A stretch of 64,000 nt of DNA from Bacillota bacterium (lineage in GTDB: Bacteria; Bacillota; Clostridia; Acetivibrionales; DTU013), in the NCBI GenBank assembly GCA_023426125.1, contig JAFABI010000090.1:248001-312000 (forward strand), read 5' to 3'. The notes beneath the pieces are model-generated. The model was not told the DNA's origin. It worked only from the letters and a program-made list of their open reading frames with translations, and ran no database searches. Below are positions 1 through 7,210 of the stretch, one piece after another (position 1 is the first letter of the stretch; the number at the start of each line of letters is the position of its first letter). A program made the position numbers and the translations under genes.

Positions 1-2
1 GA

Positions 3-338
3 AATGGAATATGGATTCGTCACTTTGCTCTGGCCGGCGGAGACCAGGATTGGGCAAATATGGCTATTAGCGATATAGACCGGAATTTGTTTAAGAAGCT
101 TGCCGATTTTAAGGCTGAAAAAGGCGAGATGGTTGCAAACAATTATCCCCTTGAATATCTGAATACTCCGCTTAAATCGAAGTTTGGATCTTACAGCACG
201 GGAGTCGACGACGAGATCATCAAGATCGTTTCATCTTCCAAGGATGTTGAGGAAGATTGGAACGCTTGGATCAAATCCATGCAATCAAAAATAGCCCCGA
301 TACTTGATGAGATCAACGGACAGCTTGCAGACAAATAA
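3..338 (+). CDS. Extracellular solute-binding protein, C-terminal part (5' end outside window)
   Basis: The reading frame is open from base 3 and ends in TAA at 338, so about 111 C-terminal residues are present. The text (AGGDQDWANMAISDID near the start, DVEEDWNAWIKSMQ near the end) resembles the closing helices of family-1 sugar-binding lipoproteins of the Lpl/YtcQ type, which deliver oligosaccharides to ABC permeases. The first in-frame ATG (base 60) lies inside the homologous stretch, so it is not the true start. A YesM/YesN pair lies next door on the opposite strand, the usual companion of such transporters. The fold assignment rests on the C-terminus only; the sugar is unknown. Confidence 0.7.
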   Translation, partial: NGIWIRHFALAGGDQDWANMAISDIDRNLFKKLADFKAEKGEMVANNYPLEYLNTPLKSKFGSYSTGVDDEIIKIVSSSKDVEEDWNAWIKSMQSKIAPILDEINGQLADK

Positions 339-356
339 AAGAAAGAAATAAGTTTT

Positions 357-390
357 TATACATGCAGGCAGATGCTTGCCTGCATGTATA
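357..390 (+). terminator. Perfect 14-bp hairpin after the binding-protein gene
   Basis: A 14-base arm at 357-370 pairs perfectly with 377-390 around a six-base loop, 18 bases after the stop codon of the solute-binding protein. There is no T-run after the stem, so it may act as a 3' mRNA-stabilising hairpin rather than as a classical intrinsic terminator. Confidence 0.5.
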
Positions 391-415
391 GGATAGAATA
401 TTCAATAAGTCTTTG

Positions 416-515
416 CTATATTACTTCCGATTTTTCTGCAATGTCGGTTGCATAGGCGACCAGCCCTGGCCGCAGGGACTGCATTTGCAGAAATTTATAG
501 TGGAAGTCATGTTTT
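416..515. repeat. MITE-like element carrying hairpin copy A
   Basis: The left end (TATATTACTTCCGATT) resembles the left end of the element at 28197-28389 (AATATAACTTCCGATTC). The right end contains TGCAGAAA and GGAAGTCA in inverted orientation to the left-end TTTCTGCA and TTACTTCC. The element lies just past the 3' end of the histidine kinase gene. The arms are diverged, so the limits are approximate. Confidence 0.45.
449..478 (-). repeat. Hairpin element, copy A (partial)
   Basis: On the minus strand this reads CCCTG..CAGGG, then CTGGTCGCCTATGCA. It matches the 3' half of the hairpin element found at 9150, 26169, 28246 and 28292. The inner stem has its own sequence but is still self-complementary. 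Confidence 0.45.
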
Positions 516-525
516 TTACCGGTGT

Positions 526-2316
526 TTAACCTGACTGCTTGATATTAAGCTCAATACGCACGCACGTTCCTTCAGCTTTTTTAGAGCGTATGTCAATGCT
601 GCTTTCATCTCCGAACAACAACCGGATTCGGCTGTATATATTTCTTAAGCCGATGCTGCGTTTGCTTTTGCCGGATTGCTCCTCTATATGCAGCGGGGAA
701 TTGTTCAGACTAAGAATTAGCGTGTCCAATTCTTCCGGCTGCATGCCGACGCCGTCGTCTGCTATTTCGAAAAACAGCATTCCATCGTTCATAAGCCCGC
801 CTTTTACCAAAAGACTGCATTTGCCGCGTTTTGGCTCCATACCGTGGTATATGGCATTTTCTACTAACGGCTGCAAAATCATCTTTGGAATTTTGATATC
901 CATTACCCGCTCGTCAACTTCGATATTGAAGAGGAAACGGTTAGGATAACGCGTATTAATTATACTTATATATGACTTTATGCATTCCAGCTCATCGCGT
1001 ACCGGTGACAGCTCATCGCCTTTTATGCTATAACGGAATATCCGTGATAATGCTTCGGAAATTTCTGCAATTTCTGAAACATTGTTTGCAAGAGCTATAC
1101 TATGGATACAATCCAGTGTATTATAGAGAAAATGAGGATTTATTTGACTTTTAAGGGCTGAAAGCTCGGCCTGTTTCCTGTTCAGCTCGATCTCATAAAC
1201 CTTGTTTTGCGTATCCATGATGGTTTTGTTTGCATGATCGATTTTATCCAACATAACATTTATGTATTCGGAAAGCCTGCCGATCTCATTATTGCCTGTC
1301 AGAACAAGCCGCTTTTCACTGCTTTCCCGGCCCATCTCAGTAGTGAAACGGGCAATGCGTGAAATCGGTGACGTTATGCCATAGATTAACAACGCACCCA
1401 TAACGACCAACAGCAGCACGACGATTCCGCACATGATGACCCACACCTGCAGCATTCCCTGAGTCTGACGATGAAGTTCATTTATAGAAATCAGGCATGT
1501 GGTTTTCCAGCCGGTCTCGGGAAGAGTATCGATCTGTGTTAAGTATTTTTCATTACCCAGAACGATCGTTTGCAAGTCCGAAGAAAATGCATCCGGTCCG
1601 ATGGATGCTATTTCATCAAACTTGTCCTTATTGCTGATTACAACAATGTTGCCATATTTGTCCCGTACGAAAAAAATTGACCCCTGAGGCAGAGACATAT
1701 CTCCTACCAGGCTTTGCAACTGCTCCGTTTTACATATAATAACGCACACTCCCAGAACGTCAAGGGGACTGATGCCGGGCAGGGCGGAAAATATGGGCAT
1801 TGAATAACTATAGTAGCTGTGTTCGAGAGATGACCTGTATATTTCAGAACTGAACAGATCTTTACGGAATCCGTCGCTCAAAATGGCTTGCTTGTTTACA
1901 AGGCTGCTTTCTATGCTGTATTCGGCATCATAAGGGATCCTTACTTCACGGTTCATTTTGTCGATAAGATAGATCTCATATATATTTTGATTGTTCATTT
2001 TGGAGAGGCTTAGCGTGGAGCTTACCGTATTATAGAGAAGCAACCGCTCGCTGGGATCTTCACTTACCAGAAATTTCTGTACATAGTTGCTATAGCTTAT
2101 TTGTTTGGCCGTACTTTTTATATTGTTTATATTTTCTGCAAATATATTTTCCACCTGGCTGGACACGTTTGATGCGTTGGTCGTGGCGCTGTTGTAAGTC
2201 AGTTTGTATAGATTTATATAAAATAGCGCCTGTATCAATACGGTAAGTGCGATTTCAAGCATTATTACCATAATAATCTGTTTCCGAAGACTAAATTCCT
2301 TGATCTTTTGCAGCAT
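526..2316 (-). CDS. YesM-family sensor histidine kinase
   Basis: A 596-residue membrane sensor. A first transmembrane helix (about residues 13-35) is followed by a ~250-residue extracytoplasmic sensor region, a second helix (about 290-315), a HAMP linker and a cytoplasmic kinase of the His_kinase/HATPase_c type. The phospho-acceptor is His395 in the motif QINPHFLYNTLD. ATP-binding boxes are visible (PLVENAIYHG, DDGVGM, GLRNIYSRI). The ATG has a GGAGG site seven bases upstream. It lies 24 bases after the response regulator at 2341-3807 and is surely cotranscribed with it. By family knowledge the pair senses an extracellular sugar and activates a neighbouring ABC transporter; the truncated binding protein at the window edge is the obvious candidate, though it is on the other strand. 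Confidence 0.93.
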   Translation of the reverse strand: MLQKIKEFSLRKQIIMVIMLEIALTVLIQALFYINLYKLTYNSATTNASNVSSQVENIFAENINNIKSTAKQISYSNYVQKFLVSEDPSERLLLYNTVSSTLSLSKMNNQNIYEIYLIDKMNREVRIPYDAEYSIESSLVNKQAILSDGFRKDLFSSEIYRSSLEHSYYSYSMPIFSALPGISPLDVLGVCVIICKTEQLQSLVGDMSLPQGSIFFVRDKYGNIVVISNKDKFDEIASIGPDAFSSDLQTIVLGNEKYLTQIDTLPETGWKTTCLISINELHRQTQGMLQVWVIMCGIVVLLLVVMGALLIYGITSPISRIARFTTEMGRESSEKRLVLTGNNEIGRLSEYINVMLDKIDHANKTIMDTQNKVYEIELNRKQAELSALKSQINPHFLYNTLDCIHSIALANNVSEIAEISEALSRIFRYSIKGDELSPVRDELECIKSYISIINTRYPNRFLFNIEVDERVMDIKIPKMILQPLVENAIYHGMEPKRGKCSLLVKGGLMNDGMLFFEIADDGVGMQPEELDTLILSLNNSPLHIEEQSGKSKRSIGLRNIYSRIRLLFGDESSIDIRSKKAEGTCVRIELNIKQSG

Positions 2317-2340
2317 CAGATATCCTCCATAATGATTCCT

Positions 2341-3807
2341 TTATTTACAGGCAGAGCGTGCTAGACTGTTTCTGTAGGTAGTGGGCGTGGAGCTCTGAAG
2401 TTTTTTAAACACCTTACTGAAATAGTAATGGTCCGGATATCCTGACAATCTGCTTACCTCGGCGATTGAAAGAGTTGAATCGGCAAGCAGTTCGCGGGCG
2501 CGCGCCATACGAAGATCGGTTATATATTCCGAAAAATTTTTTCCTGTTGCTTTCTTAAACAGGATGCAGCAATGGCTAAGATTTATATAAAAGTGTGAAG
2601 AAAGCTGCTTCAGGGATATTTCTTCTGTATAGTTCTTATTTACATATTCCAATAATTTATTGAAACTCGTATTTTGTAAACGTATATTGTTTACCTGCTT
2701 ACTATCCGTGTTTGCATGGGCAAACAGCTCATTTATGCTGGCGCACATGTCTGAAAGGCTGTTATAGCTGTTTAATATTTCGATCTCATCGCAAAAGTAA
2801 GGAGTATTAAAATCAAAAAAAACGGCATACTTTGCAGCTAATATGGCTGCGGCTTGGTTCCAAAGGTATACGGCATGGTCTATACCCCAACCCTTCTCTG
2901 CGAATTCATCTGTTAACCGCTCCGGCAATTTAGGAACTGAAGATATGTTCAACATATTGTTTATATACTGGCGGAACTGGTTATTAGGAAGCAGTGTTTC
3001 ACTATATATCAGCAGGTCTGGTTTCTTGTATATAAATATCTGTGAATTAAGAGCAGTTTCGGCATTGCTTATCAGGTAAGGTATCTGCCTCAAATCATTG
3101 CTCCACTGACTTACGCCTACTGTCGATGCTTGCTTGCTGCCTGGCTCCAACAGGCATTCCACTATTTTGTCATAGTCAGGCAAGTCTTCACAGTTAATAA
3201 GACAGATGCTTATATGTTTGTCGTGCCTTCTTCCGGAATTGAAACATAAGATCCGTAGTTTGTCTTTATCCAAGGGTAAAAAACTGTATTGAGGCGTATT
3301 GGTGCTCAACAAAGCCACTACCCCAACATTCATAAAGGGAAACCTGTACCCAAATTCTCTCAGCACAGTCGGAGCATCACGGTCATAATCGCACAATGCT
3401 TCAAAAAATGCTCCTTCTTTGTCGGCTCGTTTATTTGTAAGGTTATCATGCAAACGTGTTATTAACAAATCGGCGGTCGCTTGGGATATGGGCTTTACCA
3501 GATAATCAAAAACGCCGAAATGTATAGCTTCCTGGGCATATTCAAATTCGCCGAACCCGCTTATTATCACAAACTCTGCGCTGGATTTGGCATCTCTTGC
3601 GGCACGCATGAGTTCGAGACCGTTCATTTCCGGCATGCGGATATCGGTAAATACTACGTCGGGCGATTGACTTTTTATTATCTCCAATGCTTCTAAGGAA
3701 TCCGTGGATTCGGCTATAATATCAAAATTATAGTCAGCCCGCCGGAATAACTTCTTTAGACCTAATATACTCCAGGGTTCATCATCTACGATTATGGCTC
3801 GAAACAA
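2341..3807 (-). CDS. YesN-family response regulator (REC + AraC HTH)
   Basis: A 488-residue two-component regulator. The receiver domain covers about residues 1-120, with acidic residues Asp8/Asp9, phospho-acceptor Asp55 (FTDIRMPEM) and the conserved Lys in LVKPIS. A variable middle region follows, then a C-terminal AraC-type double helix-turn-helix from about residue 385 (EISLKQLSSHFYINLSH and LSIAEVSRLSGYPDHYYFSK). The start is TTG at 3807, placed by a GGGGGAGA site seven bases upstream. It is the first gene of the minus-strand pair with the kinase at 526-2316. It probably binds near sugar-transport promoters; the target operon is not identified. Confidence 0.93.
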   Translation of the reverse strand: MFRAIIVDDEPWSILGLKKLFRRADYNFDIIAESTDSLEALEIIKSQSPDVVFTDIRMPEMNGLELMRAARDAKSSAEFVIISGFGEFEYAQEAIHFGVFDYLVKPISQATADLLITRLHDNLTNKRADKEGAFFEALCDYDRDAPTVLREFGYRFPFMNVGVVALLSTNTPQYSFLPLDKDKLRILCFNSGRRHDKHISICLINCEDLPDYDKIVECLLEPGSKQASTVGVSQWSNDLRQIPYLISNAETALNSQIFIYKKPDLLIYSETLLPNNQFRQYINNMLNISSVPKLPERLTDEFAEKGWGIDHAVYLWNQAAAILAAKYAVFFDFNTPYFCDEIEILNSYNSLSDMCASINELFAHANTDSKQVNNIRLQNTSFNKLLEYVNKNYTEEISLKQLSSHFYINLSHCCILFKKATGKNFSEYITDLRMARARELLADSTLSIAEVSRLSGYPDHYYFSKVFKKLQSSTPTTYRNSLARSACK

Positions 3808-3955
3808 CTATATCTCCCCCTATTAATGCTATTTCCCATATATAAATTATAGAGGATTTATTTTTAAATTTAAATAGACCTTTTAGCATCTTTTAATATT
3901 TCTCGTATTTTATTCGATTGCCTTTGACATACGGGCTGGTCAAGTCAGTGAATAT

Positions 3956-3990
3956 GAGTCAGATCTAATTTATACGTCTGGCTCTTTTTT
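3956..3990 (+). terminator. Intrinsic terminator without an intact upstream gene
   Basis: GAGTCAGA at 3956-3963 pairs with TCTGGCTC at 3977-3984 (one G-T wobble), followed at once by a T-run to 3990. No intact plus-strand gene precedes it, so it is probably left from a deleted gene. Confidence 0.55.
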
Positions 3991-4092
3991 ATTCCTCTTG
4001 TCGCCATGCGGTTCGGCGGTTATACATGAGGCTTTTGGCTCAAACCAACGCTTTGTGCAAATAAAAGAAGGGATTTGTGTAAATACACGGAT

Positions 4093-4306
4093 ATGCACTA
4101 TGATGGATATGGAAATTTATACTGTACGAACAGGGAAGGCGATCTTATCAAAGGCTTGATATTCGCGATAGAGGAGTTTGCCGTCTTTGACGGCCCGGGC
4201 ATTCACGGCGGTATTTTTTAAAGGCTGTCCTCTGCGGTGCATATGGTGCCACAACCCGGAAGGCAGGAGCATGGAAAGACAGATTGTGCATAATCCAAAC
4301 GGTTAA
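4093..4306 (+). pseudogene. Decayed glycyl-radical enzyme activase (radical SAM) remnant
   Basis: In one frame, bases 4153-4218 read GLIFAIEEFAVFDGPGI and then a stop at 4219. In the next frame, bases 4220-4303 read KGCPLRCIWCHNPEG and then a stop at 4304-4306. Together these are the hallmark opening of pyruvate formate-lyase-activating-type radical SAM enzymes, including the Cx3CxxC cluster motif. The usual RTTVFL segment between them is garbled by a frameshift, and nothing of the remaining ~200 residues follows. No glycyl-radical enzyme lies nearby. It is a dead fragment; the identity is clear from the motif, the 5' limit is not. Confidence 0.75.
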
Positions 4307-4595
4307 ATAAGGATTTCGATGTTGCTTATTTGGACTGCATAATGTAAATTTCGGAAATTGATATATTCCATTTATGTAGTAAAATAATATTGTAAGGCTG
4401 TTGAAGTCTAAAAAGGTAAGCCAATAATATATAGAATTTTGAAGGAATATAAAAAATATAAAAATCTTATAGATAAAGGTATATCACGCCCAACTCTGAG
4501 AATGTGCCTGATGTAATTTGATATTTGTCTGCGGGATGGTATTAAGTTACTAAGCATATTATAAATACTATTTATCCAAAAGGAGGATAAAATCT

Positions 4596-5114
4596 ATGGA
4601 AACAAAGCTAACGTATGAGAATATGTCCAAAATGATTCACGACTATTTTGAAAATTTTGTCGGAGTAACGGATTTGGACTCTCAAGGGGGGAAAGAATCT
4701 GTTGGTAGATTTTTTTCCAAAAAATTTATTGCGCGTCGCCGTGACTGGCCGATTTTAACCACCTATAACGAGTGGCTGACCAGCTTGGTCGACAACTACC
4801 CCGAGCATCGTTATGACTGTAATATCGATGCGCCTTATGGCTATTGCTGTATCGATCCTGAATCCGGCATGATCGTAGTGCAAATGCGAGAGGATGTTTA
4901 TGATGTTATTCAAAAGAAGAACGTTAAAGCTATTATGAACAACTCTGCTTTTCATTGCATTATTGAAGATGGTCGGGTCGTAGTTGACAGGGAGATTATT
5001 GCCAGGTTCCCATGCAACTTCCAGGTTGATGAACTTGGGACAGAACATCCCAATACGGTTTGGAGCTGGATGTTTTCTGATGGTGGTGAAGACTGCCCGA
5101 GAACTATTGTATGA
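4596..5114 (+). CDS. Hypothetical protein, NTF2/SnoaL-like, first of a tandem pair
   Basis: A 172-residue soluble protein with no signal peptide or membrane segment. AAGGAGG stands upstream of the ATG. It is clearly paralogous to the next gene: both have an N-terminal helix with SYFD/DYFE, a DWP motif about residue 50, a (Y/D)GYC(C/V)ID strand, then a strand with EVY/DVY and an EDG(R/K) turn. The size and the alternation of helices followed by long strands suggest the cone-shaped NTF2/SnoaL fold, which often makes small cyclases, isomerases or dehydratases; I could not fix catalytic residues. The next gene starts 66 bases on, so the two are likely cotranscribed. The function is unknown. Confidence 0.8.
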   Translation: METKLTYENMSKMIHDYFENFVGVTDLDSQGGKESVGRFFSKKFIARRRDWPILTTYNEWLTSLVDNYPEHRYDCNIDAPYGYCCIDPESGMIVVQMREDVYDVIQKKNVKAIMNNSAFHCIIEDGRVVVDREIIARFPCNFQVDELGTEHPNTVWSWMFSDGGEDCPRTIV

Positions 5115-5180
5115 TTACTGTAAGGCAGTTAAAGAATTGGTAAGATGTAAGAACATAATATTTCCAAGGAGGATTAAGTA

Positions 5181-5708
5181 ATGGATATTTATGAGAAATT
5201 GCCTACTCAAGATAAGTATAACAGAGAAGAAGTCCAGGCACTAGTAGAATCTTATTTTGATATTCTGGGTGATGCAACTCGTATGGAAGATACGAGAGCA
5301 GGTGTAGATGCAATCTCGGCTTTTCTGACTGAAGATTATCTCAATCGTGAGAGTGATTGGCCGCGTAACCGTACCAAGAAGCAGTTTGCTCCTTGGTGGA
5401 TCGGCTGTGCTCCGCGCTATTATAGGAAGTTTTATGTTAAATATCCGGATGGATACTGTGTTATTGATAAAAGAACTGGTATTGTCTGTGTTTGTGCGCG
5501 CCAGGAAGTTTATCATAAGGATACGGGAGAAATTGTTCGTGCAGCGTTAAATAGTATCCACATGGAAGCCAAATATGAGGATGGCAAGCTAAAAATTGCT
5601 CGTGAGTGCTGGACTACGTTCCCGGCAAAGTTCTGTACCGACCATCTCAACCTCGGCAAGGAAGGGCTGCCTTGCTGGCTGTATGAAGATTTTTCGAAAC
5701 CATTTTAG
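5181..5708 (+). CDS. Hypothetical protein, NTF2/SnoaL-like, second of a tandem pair
   Basis: A 175-residue soluble protein preceded by AAGGAGG. It shares with its upstream neighbour the SDWP motif, PDGYCVID, a basic/aromatic central strand, and the KYEDGKL turn, so it arose by tandem duplication. The two are diverged over most of their length (by eye under about 35 percent identical), so they may form a heteromer or act on different substrates. A hairpin terminator follows at 5755. The fold call is an inference from size and pattern only. Confidence 0.8.
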   Translation: MDIYEKLPTQDKYNREEVQALVESYFDILGDATRMEDTRAGVDAISAFLTEDYLNRESDWPRNRTKKQFAPWWIGCAPRYYRKFYVKYPDGYCVIDKRTGIVCVCARQEVYHKDTGEIVRAALNSIHMEAKYEDGKLKIARECWTTFPAKFCTDHLNLGKEGLPCWLYEDFSKPF

Positions 5709-5754
5709 GGAAATAGTAAGTATTTCGCCGGTAATTTATATCGGATTAAGCGTA

Positions 5755-5791
5755 AATAACCCTGTTGTTACAGCACAGCAGGGTTATTTAT
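5755..5791 (+). terminator. Terminator of the NTF2-like gene pair
   Basis: AATAACCCTG at 5755-5764 pairs perfectly with CAGGGTTATT at 5779-5788, and three further pairs with one G-T wobble extend the stem inward. A short T-rich tail follows. It closes the two-gene unit. The rest of 5792-5903 shows no gene. Confidence 0.65.
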
Positions 5792-5903
5792 TGTGCTTTG
5801 GCAGTCAAGGACGCAATTGTCCGCACAACAAAAACATATGTGATTGCTACTCTTGTTGTTCCGCTTAAGTTGGTGGCATTGCCTGCTATACGGTGGTCAT
5901 GAC

Positions 5904-6057
5904 TATAACGAGGGCACAAAATATCCCCCATCTACAAGATGGCGGTACCGAATCGGTTTTCAGGCGGTGAGCATATCTCCTGCCTCGTTGAAATTCTGCA
6001 GAGGTAAGGGAAGTTTTTCTATAACCGAAAAATTTCCCTATGAACCAGGTCGTTATA
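5904..6057. repeat. TATAACGA-ended repeat, copy 1 (empty site)
   Basis: It begins TATAACGAGG and ends GGTCGTTATA, giving inverted ends TATAACGA. Long blocks match 26084-26280, for example TACCGAAT.GGTTTTCAGGC, AGCATATCTCC, AAATTTCC, and TATGAACCAGGTCGTTATA. This copy lacks the hairpin element present in the other copy. No open reading frame is conserved between copies, so it is a non-autonomous MITE-like element. Confidence 0.7.
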
Positions 6058-6080
6058 ATAAAAATATAGAAGCAACCTAA

Positions 6081-7007
6081 TCACGAGATATTATGCAATA
6101 AATTGTTAAATTCTGAGGCAAGTTCATTGGGTTTTTTATCATTGTGATGAACGATCAGGCGGCTGCTGAAATCCGTATCGCGGAGAAAAACCTGGTATTG
6201 TTTTGGCGAAATATCCATAAAAGATAAGAATTCCTTTGTCATGTGGGATTGATCGTAATAACCGGACTTGCTCGCAATCTCACGAAGAAAGGAATTTCCA
6301 TTACCATGATTAATATTAATCAGGCACTGCTGGAAACGAACAAGTGAAGAGAATAGTTTTGGCGATATGCCGAATTCTTCATTAAAAGCAAGATTAATAT
6401 ATCGCACCGAAACTCCGGCTTCACTCGCAATTCTTTGAATACAATGACTTTCATTGCTGCATAGAATACTTCTTCGAACATATCGGGCTAATCTTTTGCG
6501 GCAACTGACGGACTGCTCGTCGGAAGAAAAATACATTGGCATATAATAGGACATAAATACTTGCATCTGTTTAAAGAAATCACGGCTTCTGATAATATTA
6601 TCGGTAATTCCGGAATTCTGAACGACATACGAAAAGGGGAGTTCCTGCTCAAGCAATTCACACATTGAAATATCATTTTTAAGCAGTGCTGGACGCCAAC
6701 CGGGTAAAAAGCGAACACCAAAATAATAATTGTGTTTTTTAAAATGGGCTGCTTTTGGTGCTCTGGCTCTTAGCACCGTGCCGCGAGTATAGGCATACGG
6801 GCTGTTATTATTACAACAGAACGTAATATCAATACATCCATCGGGAACAATGTTGCTTACATGCACTTCATCCAGAGAATAAAAAGCATAAAAATGTGAC
6901 AGCCCGTATTTCTTAATGGAGTATTTGAGATACCGTGTTGATGAGGCTATATAAAAAGGCTGATCGGGGGTATAAATCAGATGTTTATCGTTGATATTCT
7001 TATACAA
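6081..7007 (-). CDS. AraC-family transcriptional regulator
   Basis: About 308 residues. An N-terminal sensor region of the DUF6597 kind (PDGCIDITFCCN; RARAPKAAHF; FGVRFLPGWRP) is followed by a C-terminal AraC double helix-turn-helix (IQRIASEAGVSVRYINLAF, and LREIASKSGYYDQSHMTKEF, then DISPKQYQ). I place the start at TTG 7007 because AAAGGAG stands nine bases before it; a TTG at 7016 directly abuts that site and is less likely. It lies between the NTF2-like pair and the sugar-acid locus, convergent with the pair, and may control either. The ligand is unknown. Confidence 0.85.
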   Translation of the reverse strand: MYKNINDKHLIYTPDQPFYIASSTRYLKYSIKKYGLSHFYAFYSLDEVHVSNIVPDGCIDITFCCNNNSPYAYTRGTVLRARAPKAAHFKKHNYYFGVRFLPGWRPALLKNDISMCELLEQELPFSYVVQNSGITDNIIRSRDFFKQMQVFMSYYMPMYFSSDEQSVSCRKRLARYVRRSILCSNESHCIQRIASEAGVSVRYINLAFNEEFGISPKLFSSLVRFQQCLININHGNGNSFLREIASKSGYYDQSHMTKEFLSFMDISPKQYQVFLRDTDFSSRLIVHHNDKKPNELASEFNNLLHNIS

Positions 7008-7090
7008 GCACTCCAACTCCTTTCAAAAATCATGGACTGAAAAGAACGTTATCTACTCAAATTCCCCAGTTGATTATTTTGTTCATGAGT

Positions 7091-7170
7091 GAGATTGCCA
7101 CGCTTCGCTCGTAATGACATCCGAGGAAGTATCTGTCATTCCGAGGAGCCTTGGCGGGGTGGGAATCTCA
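7091..7170. repeat. GAGGAGC-type dispersed inverted repeat, copy 1
   Basis: GAGATTGCCACGCTTCGCTC and TAATGACA on the left are inverted against TGTCATTCCGAGGAGC and GGGAATCTC on the right. The same core occurs at 9122-9236, 29579-29664 and 58083-58165. Repeats of this look are common in many bacterial genomes. It lies just past the 3' end of the PrpR_N-type gene. Confidence 0.6.
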
Positions 7171-7210
7171 AGGGCGGAAAAGTTGAGTTATTTATTATTT
7201 CATATGCAGT

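Larger units (their letters stand above)
3808..4595. other. Gene-poor stretch with remnant and terminator
   Basis: No intact gene is seen in these 788 bases. They hold the start region of the YesN gene (minus strand), an orphan plus-strand terminator at 3956-3990, the decayed activase at 4093-4306, and an AT-rich segment at 4310-4580 leading to the first NTF2-like gene. A short frame at 4433-4519 is open but matches nothing I recognise. Confidence 0.6.

Noticed and set aside
4433..4519. Short open frame ending KGISRPTLRMCLM before the first NTF2-like gene
   Set aside because: It has no start codon with a ribosome site and no recognisable family; too short to support.
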